NCBI GenBank assembly: GCA_945861415.1 | Contig: CAMAUV010000040.1 | Location: 1 to 40,843 of the forward strand | DNA length: 40,843 nucleotides | Reading direction: 5' to 3' | From: Akkermansia muciniphila | GTDB lineage: Bacteria; Verrucomicrobiota; Verrucomicrobiia; Verrucomicrobiales; V1-33 | Part shown: one piece after another, positions 8,078 through 18,300 of the stretch | Layout: every line of letters starts with the position of its first letter | Numbering within the stretch: position 1 is the stretch's first letter | The notes under the pieces: model-generated | What the model saw: only the letters and a program-made list of their open reading frames with translations | Told to the model about the DNA's origin: nothing | Databases searched by the model: none | Program-made: the position numbers and the translations under genes

Positions 8078-9667
8078 ATGCGCCGCTCATTCCCTTTCCT
8101 CGCCCTCCTGCTCACCGTCAGTGTCTCCACAGCGGAGCCGCAGGTCATCACCATTAAAACCCTCCGCGCTCAGATGCGCTACGACGTTGCCGACTTCACG
8201 GTAAAGCCTGGCGATGAGGTGAAGATCGTTTTGGATAACGTGGACGACATGCCGCACAACCTGCTCATTTATCAACCGGGCACCGACGTGCTGGATCTGG
8301 CGGCGAAGCTCATGGACAAGCCGGAGGAGGCGTTTAAGAGCGGCTACGTACCGAATGATCCGAGGTTGGTGGCGCGCTCGAAACTGGTACAGCCGAAGGC
8401 TAAGGACGAGTTCACCTTCAAAGTGCCGGAGAAGCCCGGCGTATATCCATTCGTTTGCACTTTCCCGGGCCATGCTGCGCTAATGAATGGCCGGATGCGC
8501 GTGTCGCTGGTGACGCCGGTTCTGACGGGACTTAAGTTTGCTCTCTACGAGGGGAAGTGGGAGAAGCTGCCCGATTTCAACGGGCTCAGCCCGCACCGCC
8601 AGGGTGATGTCTCTGACGGGCTTATCCAGATCAAGCTGGACGATTACAAGAATCACTTCGGGATCGTTTATACTGGCAAGTTAAAGGCGCCAAAGGATGG
8701 CGACTATACCTTTTCAATCGCCGGCGACGACGGTGTGCGGTTGCTGATCGATGGGAAAACAGTGGTCGAGCACGACGGTGTGCATGCGGTCACGGAGATC
8801 AAGAGTGCCCCGGCGAAGCTCAAAGCTGGTGAACATGACGTGCGTGTGGAATACTTCCAAGCGGAGGGGGAACTGGGGATCTATGTCGCGTGGAAAGGCC
8901 CGGATTTCCCGAACACGGCGCTAACCAAGTGGCTGCATCCCGAGGCCAGCCTGAATGGCAAGGTCGCGGGGAAACAGAATGCCGGCAAGACGGGTATCCC
9001 TCTGCTCGTGGGCACAGAGCCGGTGATTTACCGCAACTTCATCGTCAACGCCGGCGCTCGGCCCATTGGTGTTGGCTATCCGGGCGGCTTCAACCTCGCA
9101 TGGGATGCTGCGCAGATGAACCTGGCGCTGCTTTGGCGCGGCGGATTCATCGATGCCGCACTGCACTGGATCGACCGCGGCGGCGGCGATCAGCCTACGA
9201 TGGGTCTTGATGAAAAGCGCCCAAGTGGAGATGCTTCCGTGCCCCTCGCTGTTCTCGAATCCCCCGATGCCGCATGGCCTGTGGCTGAGAAGAAGAAGGC
9301 AAAGGCGCTCGCTGAAGGTTACGACTGGAAAGGCTACAGGCTTGATGCGAGACGCTTCCCGACTTTCGCCTACGTCTGGAAGGGCGTGAAAGTGAGCGAC
9401 CGTTTCGACACCATCGGCGCAGCCGAGAGTGGCGGAAAACTCCTCCGCACCCTTGTGTTGGAAGGTGCCATTCCGGCGAACGCTTACATGCGTGTTGCCG
9501 CAGGCAATCTGCAACCGGACCGCGACGGTTTCCTCGTCGATAGCGCACTGCATGTCTCGGTGAGTGGCGCGAAAATCTTCGGGAACAATCTCCTCGTGCC
9601 CGCCGGTGCGGAAATCAAAATCAATTATTCATGGCCGGACCCGAATGCGACAACCACTCAAAAATAA
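8078..9667 (+). CDS. Secreted cupredoxin-PA14 protein (copy 1, intact)
   Basis: The 529-residue product has a Sec signal peptide (MRRSFPFLALLLTVSVSTAEP). Residues about 22-145 form a type-1 copper domain of azurin/auracyanin type. The likely ligands are all present: His60 (DDMPHN), Cys127 (VCTFPGH), His132 and Met136. Residues about 150-270 form a PA14 domain (YTGKLKAPKDGDYTFSIAGDDGVRLLIDG), a beta-sandwich often used to bind glycans. The remaining 250 residues (RPIGVGYPGGFNLAWDAAQM, ALLWRGGF) resemble a domain seen in large secreted PVC cytochrome proteins; its function is not known. The protein probably carries one electron to or from an enzyme acting on carbohydrate. The propeller gene follows after 40 bp, so the two are probably co-transcribed. 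Confidence 0.9.
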   Translation: MRRSFPFLALLLTVSVSTAEPQVITIKTLRAQMRYDVADFTVKPGDEVKIVLDNVDDMPHNLLIYQPGTDVLDLAAKLMDKPEEAFKSGYVPNDPRLVARSKLVQPKAKDEFTFKVPEKPGVYPFVCTFPGHAALMNGRMRVSLVTPVLTGLKFALYEGKWEKLPDFNGLSPHRQGDVSDGLIQIKLDDYKNHFGIVYTGKLKAPKDGDYTFSIAGDDGVRLLIDGKTVVEHDGVHAVTEIKSAPAKLKAGEHDVRVEYFQAEGELGIYVAWKGPDFPNTALTKWLHPEASLNGKVAGKQNAGKTGIPLLVGTEPVIYRNFIVNAGARPIGVGYPGGFNLAWDAAQMNLALLWRGGFIDAALHWIDRGGGDQPTMGLDEKRPSGDASVPLAVLESPDAAWPVAEKKKAKALAEGYDWKGYRLDARRFPTFAYVWKGVKVSDRFDTIGAAESGGKLLRTLVLEGAIPANAYMRVAAGNLQPDRDGFLVDSALHVSVSGAKIFGNNLLVPAGAEIKINYSWPDPNATTTQK

Positions 9668-9707
9668 CCTGCCGCAAAGAGATCACCCAATATTTTTACC
9701 CAATTGA

Positions 9708-11165
9708 ATGATGAAATTTTCTGCTTTCCTGATCATCTCCTTCGCCTCCGCGCTCGTTCATGCCGCCGACCCGAAGGAGTCGGATTTTTACAAGATCACC
9801 ACCTTCGATACGCCGCTGGAGACGGCGATGGAGGTCAGCTCCATCGAGCTGCTGCCTGGCGGCAAGCTCGCGCTCGGCACGCGGCGCGGTGAAATTTGGA
9901 CGGTTTCTGGGGCGAATGCCGAGGCCGCGAAGGTCCAGTATCAACTCTACGCCGCCGGCCAGCATGAGGTCATGGGGCTTGCGTGGAAGGACGGCTCGCT
10001 GTTCACCACCAACCGCTATGAAGTCGCCCGGCTCAAGGACGAGGACGGTGACGGACGCGCGGACCTCTTTGATACCTTGACCGACAAATGGGGAGTGAGC
10101 GGCGACTACCATGAGTATTCGTTTGGTTCGCGCTTCGACAAAAATGGAGACCTCTGGATCGTTCTCTGCCTCACGGGTTCTTTTAACAGCGACATCGACT
10201 TCCGCGGCTGGGCCATGCGAGTGAAACCTGACGGCACCCTCGTCCCGACGTGCAGCGGTATCCGCTCTCCGGCTGGTATTGACTTCGACGCGGATGGTGA
10301 GGTCTATTACTCCGACAACCAAGGCCCGTGGCACGGGTCCAGCACGCTGCAGCATCTAAAGCCCGGCTCATTCCAGGGCCACCCTGGCGGTTTCGTGTGG
10401 TACGACAAAGCACCCAACATGGGTCCGCGTCCGGTCGAGCCCAAAGACAAGAGCCGCATGGTCAAGGAGCGTGAGCGGGTCAAAGAACTTCTGCCGCCCG
10501 CCGTTTACATGGTCCACGGGAAAATCGGCAACTCGACGTCCTTCATCGTGTGCGACACGAGCAAGGGAAAGTTCGGGCCGTTTCAAAAGCAGCTTTTCGT
10601 TGCCGACCAGTGTTTCTCCAACATCTCGCGCGTCTTCCTTGAAGAGGTGAATGGCATCAAACAGGGCGTCGTCTTTCCGTTTCTCCAGGGCTTCAAGTCC
10701 GGCCTGATCGGCGGACGCATGAACGAGAATGGCCAAATTTTCGCTGGCGGGTCGGACCGCGGCTGGGGTGCAAAAGGTGGCAAACCGCATAGCTTCGAGC
10801 GTGTGGACTGGACGGGAAAAGTGCCCTTCGAAGTCCACGAGATGCGCGCCCGACCGGATGGCTTCGAACTAACCTTCACCGAGCCCGTCGATCCTGTCTC
10901 CGCCGGTAATCCCGCCAGCTACAAGACGCGGGCCTTCACCTACATCTACCAGGCAGACTACGGCAGCCCCGAAGTGGACGACGTGATTCCGCAGATCACC
11001 AAAGCCGTTGTGGGAGCGGACAATAAGTCCGTCCGCCTGACCTTCGACAAACTGACCAAAGGGCATGTCCACGAGTTGCACCTCGATGGTGTGAAATCAG
11101 CCTCTGGCCTGCCAGTTCTCCACGCATCCGCCTACTATACGTTGAACGAAATCCCGGCGAAGTAG
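9708..11165 (+). CDS. Secreted six- or seven-blade beta-propeller protein (copy 1, intact)
   Basis: The 485-residue product has a signal peptide (MMKFSAFLIISFASALVHAADP). It then shows propeller repeats of the PVC dehydrogenase-like type: VSSIELLPGGKLALGTRRGEI, VMGLAWKDGSLFTTNRYEVARL, acidic DEDGDGRAD, SFGSRFDKNGDLW and SPAGIDFDADGEVYYSDNQG. The last 100 residues (FELTFTEPVDPVSAGNPASY onward) resemble an Ig-like cap. This is related to the N-terminal part of the propeller-HEAT-cytochrome protein near 33 kb but lacks a heme motif. Such propellers are annotated as putative membrane-bound or sorbosone/glucose-type dehydrogenases; enzymatic activity here is unproven. Its invariable pairing with the cupredoxin gene in both tandem copies suggests a donor-acceptor pair. 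Confidence 0.85.
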   Translation: MMKFSAFLIISFASALVHAADPKESDFYKITTFDTPLETAMEVSSIELLPGGKLALGTRRGEIWTVSGANAEAAKVQYQLYAAGQHEVMGLAWKDGSLFTTNRYEVARLKDEDGDGRADLFDTLTDKWGVSGDYHEYSFGSRFDKNGDLWIVLCLTGSFNSDIDFRGWAMRVKPDGTLVPTCSGIRSPAGIDFDADGEVYYSDNQGPWHGSSTLQHLKPGSFQGHPGGFVWYDKAPNMGPRPVEPKDKSRMVKERERVKELLPPAVYMVHGKIGNSTSFIVCDTSKGKFGPFQKQLFVADQCFSNISRVFLEEVNGIKQGVVFPFLQGFKSGLIGGRMNENGQIFAGGSDRGWGAKGGKPHSFERVDWTGKVPFEVHEMRARPDGFELTFTEPVDPVSAGNPASYKTRAFTYIYQADYGSPEVDDVIPQITKAVVGADNKSVRLTFDKLTKGHVHELHLDGVKSASGLPVLHASAYYTLNEIPAK

Positions 11166-11252
11166 CGCCAACAGCGAAGTGGCGCGAGGTGTGGACCGCA
11201 GGAGGGATCCATTTCCTCCTTCAGTTTTCTTCACACCCCCAACACTTTGCAC

Positions 11253-12810
11253 ATTCGCTGATCATCCTCTCTCCTCGCCCTGCTCCTCACCGCCGGCGCT
11301 TCATTGGCGGAACCACAGGCTGTCCATATCACAAGCCTCCGTGCGCAAATGCGCTACGACGTGACAGACTTCACGGTGAAACCCGGCGATGAGGTAAGGG
11401 TTGTTTTGGACAATGAGGACGACATGCCGCATAACCTCCTCATCTTCCAGCCAGGCACCGATGTGCTGGAGCTGGCGGCAAGTCTCATGGACAAGCCGGA
11501 GGAGACGTTCAAAAACGGCTACGTGCCAGATGATCCGAGGCTGGTGGCTCGCTCGACACTAATACAGCCGAAATCAAAGGATGAGTTCATCTTCAAGGTG
11601 CCGGAGAAAGTGGGCGTGTATCCGTTTGTTTGCACGTTCCCGGGTCATGCGGCGATCATGAATGGCAGGATGCATGTCTCGCTCGTGACGCCAGGGCTCA
11701 CTGATCTTAAGTTTGCACTCTATCAGGGCAAATGGGAGAAGCTGCCGGATTTCAGCGGACTCACCCCGCACCGTGAGGGCGATATTCCGGACGGGCTCGT
11801 CCAGATCGAGCTGGACGATTACAAAAACCATTTCGGGATCGTTTACACCGGCAAGCTCAACGTACCGAAGGATGGCGACTATACCTTTTCCATCGCGGGC
11901 GACGACGGCTTGCGGCTGCTGATCGATGGGAAAGCGGCGGTTGAGAACGAAGGCTCCCAGGCGGCGAAGACCAAGGCCGCAATGACGAGGCTGGCGGCCG
12001 GCGTTCGAGACGTGCGGGTGGAATACTTTCAGACCGAGGGCGAACTGGGGATTTATCTGGCGTGGAAAGGCGCTGAATTTTCCAACACCGCACTGAGCAA
12101 GCGGCTGCATGCTGATACAAAAAGCAGTGACACGACGGGGATGTCGCTGCTGGTGGGTTCGGAGCCGGAGATTTATCGGAACTTCATCGCCAAAGCCGAC
12201 GCGCGGCCGATCGGTGTTGGCTATCCGGGCGGCTTCAATCTCGCATGGGACGCGGCGCAGATGAATCTGGTGCTGCTCTGGCGCGGCGGATTTATCGATA
12301 CAGCGCTGCACTGGAAGCACCGGGGCGGCGGGGAACAGCCACCGATGGGACGGATCAAGTGCGCCCGGGTGGAGATTCCGCGGTGCCGTTCGTGGTGCTC
12401 GATTTTGCCGAAGCCGCATGGCCCGTGCCCGACAAGAAAGCGCTGAAGGCACCCGCCGCAGGCTACGACTGGAAGGGCTACACGCTGGATGCGCGACGCT
12501 TCCCGACCTTCTCCTATGCCTGGCAGGAAGTGAAGGTGACCGACCGATTCGACACCATCGGCGCTGCGGAGAGCGGCGGAAAGTTCATCCATACCCTAGT
12601 AATGGACGGGGCAATCCCAGCGAACGCCTTCATGCGCGTGGCCGCAGGCAACCTGCGACCGGAACGTGTGGCTTCCTCGTGGACAACGCACTGCACATTG
12701 CCGTGAGCGGAGCAAAACTCGTGGGAAGCATCCTCCTTGTGCCCGCCCGTGCGGAAATCAAAATTTCTTATTCCTGGCCAGTCCCGAAGGTGGTGCCCGC
12801 CCAAAAATAA
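11253..12810 (+). pseudogene. Cupredoxin-PA14 gene, copy 2, start lost and multiply disrupted
   Basis: This aligns with the intact copy at 8078 along its whole length but is broken at four points. The codon matching the ATG is ATT (11253-11255). The third codon, CGC in copy 1, is TGA (11259-11261). One base is missing within 12348-12352, between MG and TDQVRPGGDS. A second base is missing within 12665-12667, between RPE and CGFLVDNA. Between these points the reading is conserved: signal core LLALLLTAGASLAEP, copper ligands in DMPHN and CTFPGHAAIMNG, the PA14 domain and the C-terminal domain. A shortened product could start at TTG 11304, but it would lack a signal peptide. It is either a decaying duplicate or a run of sequence errors. 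Confidence 0.85.
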
Positions 12811-12837
12811 CCAGCGGCACTACCACCCCATTCGACG

Positions 12838-14282
12838 ATGAAACTTCCCGCCTTGTTCCCCCTGCTCCTCTCAACCGCACTCGCCCATGCGGCAGACCCA
12901 AAGGAATCGGACTACTACACGATCACCACTTTTGACACGCCACGGGAGACCAGACTGGAGGTCAGCTCCATGGAACTGCTCCCCGGCGGCAAGCTCGCGC
13001 TCGGCACGCGGCGCGGCGAAATTTGGACCGTATCCGGGGCGGATGGGGCCCCGGCGAAGGTTCGGTTCCAGCGCTTCGCCGGCGGTCAGCACGAGATCAT
13101 GGGTCTCGCCTGGAAAGACGGATATATCTACATCACCAACCGCTACGAAGTTGCCCGGCTCAAAGACGAGGACGGCGATGGACGTGCGGACACCTTTGCC
13201 ACGGTGACCGACGACTGGGGCGTGAGCGGCGACTACCACGAATACACCTTCGGCTCCCGCTTCGACAAAACGGCGACCTCTGGGTTGTAATTTGCCTCAC
13301 TGGCTCGTTCACCAGCGAAATTGATTTCCGTTGCTGGGCCATGCGCGTGAAGCCCGACGGGAGGCTCGAACCGACGTGTAGCGGCATCCGCTCCCCGGGT
13401 GGCATTGATTTCGACGCAGATGGCGAGGTCTTTTACACCGACAACCAGGGCGCGTGGCACGGGTCCAGCACCCTGAAGCCAGGCTCCTTCCAGGGTCACC
13501 CCGGCGGACTCGCATGGTACGACAAAGCGCCAAACATGGGCCCGCGTCCGGTCGAACCAAATGACAAGAGCCGCATGGTCGCCGAGCGCGAGCGGATCAA
13601 GGAACTTGTGCCACCCGCCGTGTACATGGTTCACGGAAAGATCGGCAACTCGTCGTCTTTCATCGTGTGTGACACCAGCAAAAGAAAATTTGGACCGTTT
13701 CAAAAACAGATCTTCGTCGCCGACCAGTGTTTCTCGAACATCTCGCGCGTCTTCCTTGAGGAGGTGAACGGCATCAAGCAGGGCGTCGTCTTCCCGTTTC
13801 TCCAGGGCTTCAAGTCCGGCCTCCTAGCCGGACGGATGAATGAAAATGGACAACTGCTCGTCGGCGGATCAGACCGTGGCTGGGGCTCAAAAGGCGGAAA
13901 GCGGTTCTGCTTCGATCGCGTGGACTGGACCGGCAAAGTGCCCTTCGAGGTCCTCGAAATGCGAGCCAAGCCCGATGGCTTCGAGCTGACCTTCACCGAG
14001 GCCGTCGATCCCGCCACCTCCGGCAATCCGGCCAGCTACAAGACTCGCGCCTTCACCTACATCTACCAGTCCGAATACGGCAGCCCAGAAGTGGACGAAG
14101 TGGTCTCGCAGATCACCAAAGCCGTCGTGGGAGCAGACAACAAATCCGTGCGTCTGACCTTCGACAAACTGACGAAAGGACACGTCCACGAACTGCACCT
14201 CGACGGCGTGAAATCCACCACCGGCCTGCCAGTTCTCCACCCGTCCGCCTACTATACCCTGAACGAAATCCCGGCGAAGTAA
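12838..14282 (+). pseudogene. Beta-propeller gene, copy 2, one frameshift
   Basis: The frame opens at ATG 12838 with a signal peptide (MKLPALFPLLLSTALAHAADP) and follows copy 1 to FGSRFDK. There a single base is missing from an A-run at 13267-13270: four A, where the intact copy has five. Reading then shifts by one frame and is open and conserved (NGDLWVVICLTGS onward) to the stop at 14280-14282. Repairing the one base would give a full-length protein of about 481 residues, strongly similar to copy 1. A one-base loss in a short homopolymer is also the commonest kind of long-read sequencing error, so the lesion may not be real. The start lies 27 bp after the end of the damaged cupredoxin copy. 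Confidence 0.88.
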
Positions 14283-14438
14283 CGCCAGCCCGATTCCATC
14301 ATAATTATTAATTGATTCTTCCCATCATTGCGAAAATCGATGAAAAAGGTTGGTCTATAGCCTAGTGGCGCTCCTAAAAATCGCTCCGCCCGCTTGATCC
14401 TCCAGTCTCCAGCTGCCCAATCAACCATCCGGAAACCA

Positions 14439-15128
14439 ATGACACTTCACATATCCATTCGAAATTTTGCAACCAGTCTCATCGTGCTGGCTGCAGCACC
14501 ATTAACCTTTGCCGCGGACCCTCCGCCGGCTCCGCCTTCTGCGGTGCTTCCTGCCAAAGCCGAAACCGAGGTCGAGGAGCCTCGCTTCGTCCCGCTTTTC
14601 AATGGAAAAGATCTCACCGGCTTCAAAGCCGAGGGGGCGCAGGAGTTCTGGCGCGTCGAAGACGGCGTCCTTATCGGCGAAAACAACGCGGCCAAAAAAG
14701 GCCACTACCTTTGGACCGAGAAAGAGTATGGCGATTTCGTCCTCGAGTTTGAGGTGCGGTGGAAGACCGAGACCCCGCGCGGCGTCGATACCGGCATCGA
14801 AATGCGGAAACCGAAGATCCAGCTCCAGCTCGGCGTTTCGGGCAGCTTGAGGGTGGATATGACCGGCTCCTTCTACACTGGCGGGAAACCCGCGTATCCC
14901 GAGGCTGGCCAAGCCAAGGAAGCGAAGAAGATTATGAAACCCGAGGGCGAGTGGAACCGCTTTCGTATTCAGGCCAGAGGCAACACCTTTACCTGCTGGA
15001 TCAATGGCCAGAAGGCCTCGGAATACACCGACCCGAAATTCTCCGGTGCGGCCCCGCTCGGGCTGCAGATCCATGGTGCCGTGGAAATGAAGTGCGAATA
15101 TCGCGACCTGAAGGTCGCCGAACCCTAG
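14439..15128 (+). CDS. Secreted DUF1080 protein (3-keto-disaccharide hydrolase family)
   Basis: Starting at ATG 14439, the 229-residue product has a Sec signal (MTLHISIRNFATSLIVLAAAPLTFAADP) and one DUF1080 domain: FVPLFNGKDLTGFKAEG, FWRVEDGVLIGE, DFVLEFEVRWK and GEWNRFRIQARGNTFTCWINGQ. DUF1080 has a concanavalin-like beta-sandwich fold, and studied members cleave 3-keto-glycosides. An in-frame TTG at 14394 would add 15 residues in front of the signal peptide and is less likely. As last gene of the rightward run that begins with a Gfo/Idh/MocA oxidoreductase, it fits a scheme in which a sugar is first oxidised and the keto-glycoside then cleaved. Confidence 0.9.
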   Translation: MTLHISIRNFATSLIVLAAAPLTFAADPPPAPPSAVLPAKAETEVEEPRFVPLFNGKDLTGFKAEGAQEFWRVEDGVLIGENNAAKKGHYLWTEKEYGDFVLEFEVRWKTETPRGVDTGIEMRKPKIQLQLGVSGSLRVDMTGSFYTGGKPAYPEAGQAKEAKKIMKPEGEWNRFRIQARGNTFTCWINGQKASEYTDPKFSGAAPLGLQIHGAVEMKCEYRDLKVAEP

Positions 15129-15325
15129 GGGCGTCTCCCGAACTGTAGCCGAGGAAGTCATTCCCTGGCAGCCATCTCTAATGCGCGAATGAAATTTTCT
15201 TTTTTCGGGTGGCGTCATTGGCGGGACCGTAGTCGGCGCGTGTGGAGGTCTGACACTTTTGCGGTCTCCCAGAGGTGGCGGACTCCTTGGCTGGTAGCTT
15301 AAATGGCAGCGCCTGTCCGTCGGTC

Positions 15326-18300
15326 TTAGCGCAGGGTGGCGCTTAAGCGGACGAACCGTCGGGAATCCCCCGTTATAACCGGGGCCGCCGAGCGGAAGAG
15401 GAGGGTGGCGGAGCCGTCGCCGTGGTCGGTGCTGCTGACGAACAGCACCTCTTTGGCGCCCGCCCGCCAGTCGGTGAGGTCGCTCGACAATTGCACGTCG
15501 TAGGCGACATCGTCGGCTGCGAGATCGACGGTGAAGCTTATAGTTATGGTGTCGCCGTCGATGGTTCCGGTCGGCAGGGCGCTTGCGGACGGAATGCTGT
15601 CGGAGGTGCCGAGCAAGTATTCGATCAGAGCTTGCACGCTATCGCCGTCATTGTCGGCGGCGGGATCGCCGGCGAAGGCGATGGCATCGCTCGCGGCGGG
15701 GTTGCCTCCGGCTGCGATGCTTGGGCGCCAACTGCGCGGGTCGGCGTGGTCCGAGTTGCCCTGCGGGTAGATGAGGACGAGGCTCGCGCCTTCGCCGTCG
15801 GCGGTCTCCGGCCACGGGGCCTTGTCGTTGTAGGTAAGGTCGCGGATCACGGAGCCGTCGCTCGCGCTGAGCACGAGTTGCTCACCGTCGTTGTTGAGGT
15901 TGCCGGAGAAGACACCGGAGATGCTGCCCGGAGCGACTCCCGGGTAGCGGAATCGGAAAGCGCTACGGTTATTGACGATGACGACACGCTGGCCGGGGGA
16001 GAGAAGGAACCCGATGTCGGCGTTGTCGAAGTCGAAGCTGACGCCGGCAGTGAAACGCACGTTGGTCAGGTCAACGTCGGAGCCGCCGATATTCATAAGC
16101 TCGATGAATTCGAAGTCGCTGCTTTCGTTAAACCCAGCGTCCTCCTCGGCGGCGGTCGAGGGCAGCGGGCGGTAGTTGATCTCGGAGATCACGAGGTTCG
16201 CGTTACTGGCGTTCTCTGCATCGACGACGAAAGTGGCCTCGTTGAGAGCTGACCAGGACGCCCCGTCCAGTGCGCGGGCGCGCAGCGGTCCTGTCGCGCT
16301 GCGGAACAGCGGGTTTGGAGAGTTTGAGAACACGCCACGAAGCATGAGGTCGAAGCTGATGTCGGAGCTGGTAGTGCTGCCCTGGTGGATTTCGACGGCG
16401 AGGGTGTTCACTCCTTCGGCGAGCGCCCCGATCGGCACCGCGAAGTTTAAAAACGTGGTCTCGTCTGCGCCGCCAACGTTTCCGGCTGCGAGCGTTTGGA
16501 AGCCGATCGTCCCGCCGGGCATGTTGCTGCGGACGATCTCAATGCCGTTGAGGTAGATGACGGCGCCGTCGTCGCGCACCAGACCGAGCGACAGCGAGGT
16601 GAACTTACCGACGCTGCTGGCATTGAAAGTCTTCCGCAAGTAGGTGGTGACAAAGCGGTTACCCGCATTGGGGCCGAAGCCGACGATGGTTGCTTCCCCG
16701 CCGTCGCCATAGCCGAACTCAGCCGGTCCTGCTGGCCAGGCGCTGTCGTCGAATCCAGACGCGCGCCATGCGTTGCCTTGGTTTGAGCCGTTGTCGAGGT
16801 AGCGCCAGGTCGAGCCCGCACTTACAAGCGAGCTGGTGATGGTCGAGTCGTCGTAGATTGCGGCCGCCGGGTTAATTGCCCCGCCTCGGAGGCGCGGGTC
16901 GGAACCATCTGTTGTGTAGTAGATGATGCCGCTGCTGTTGGTCATCGCCAGCTCGGTGGTTCTGGCGATGTGGCCGCCGTGCTGGCTAAACACCGGTGCT
17001 CCGGTATTCGGGTAGAGCCCAGCGCCGCGCAGTTGTCCGAGGAGGACGTCGCTGCGCTGTGGGAAGTAAGAGTTCAGCAGACGGTCACGTTCCGTGACCC
17101 ATTCAACATTCCGGGTGTAGGGCTGGGCCCGCTTGGAATCCCCCCAGCGCGCCGATTCGCCGACGATGGCCCGGTCGATGGCTGTGGCGAGCTTCTGATA
17201 GCGCGCGCGCGTCTGTTGTGGGCTGAGCGCGCCGCCGTTGAACAAGTGGCGGTGGGCGTGGTCGGCGAACTGCAAACGGAACTCGGGGTTGCCGCGCAGC
17301 GAGGCGTAGAGGTTCGATGGGCGCAGCTCCTGGACGATGCCGGTGCGGTCGTTGCCACCGATCCCTTCGAGCGTACGCTCCGAGTCCCAGCAGAAGAATT
17401 TGTAGCCGGCACCGGGCACGCGGTGTCGGGCGGAATACCAGTTGTGGTCGTCCCAATCGTTGTTGCCGCCATAGAAGTTGATCAGCATGTAATTGATCAG
17501 GTTGGGGATGTCGATATACTGTGCGAGCGCGTCGTAGCCGGCCTGGTTGGCAACGCCTGCCTTGGTGATGGCATGCGCCGCCAGCCACGCGGCGTCGGTG
17601 CCATCGACGACGTTGCGCGGGTAGGAGTTGAGCGCATCCCACTCGGATTTGTCGCCGCCGTAGTAGGCGGAGGCGAACGGCGCGTTTGGCCGCTCGACGA
17701 CGCTGTAGAGTCCCCAGTAGAGCCCGTTGAGGTACAGGTGAACATAGGTCCCGTGCGGCGAGGCGTCGCCCATCGCGAGCTGGGAGTTCTGCATCCACTG
17801 GTCGCGGGTATACTGCGCCTGGTTCTCCTCACCGGCGGAACCGCGGTGCCACGAGTTGTTGAACTTGGAGCGTAGCACGACGGTGTCGAACTGCTCGGTC
17901 GTGCCCTCCGCGTCCTCCGTGGCATTTGCGAACAGCGGGTAGTCGAGCCTAGTCGGGCCGAAGCCGCGCTTGAATAGCAGGCGGAAGCTGTGTTTCAGGA
18001 ATTCCGGGTTGCGCCCGACGCCGCCTTGGATGCGCACCGCGCAGTTCACCTGCATGTCGGGCTGCCCACCGCCCGGGTCGAACAACTCGACTGAACCAGC
18101 CCGCTCCCACGCGGAACCGGTGCCGTGGGGGTTGGAGTAGATGCCGCTCGGTCCGAACAGGTCCTCGGTGCGCATCACGATTGAGATCGAAGGGATCGCC
18201 TTCAGGTCGTCCTTGATCGTCGTGCTGTAGAGCGGCGAATTAACCACGTCCGGGTCCATCTGGTAATCCGCCGCCTGCCCGGCCCATGATGCGGGGAAGC

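Larger units (their letters stand above)
8078..14282 (+). repeat. Tandem duplication of a two-gene unit (cupredoxin-PA14 plus propeller)
   Basis: The unit 8078-11165 is followed directly by a second copy at 11253-14282 with the same gene order and spacing. Long protein stretches are near identical between copies, for example the VKPGDEV and DDMPHNLL regions of the first gene and GVVFPFLQGFKSGL in the second. Nucleotide divergence is clearly visible, so the duplication is not very recent. The first copy is fully open, while the second carries several disabling changes (see its entries). Confidence 0.92.

Noticed and set aside
11165..11185. GCGCCA/TGGCGC hairpin after the first propeller gene as a terminator
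   Set aside because: Only a 6-bp stem with a 9-base loop and no T-tract; the same-strand run appears to continue.
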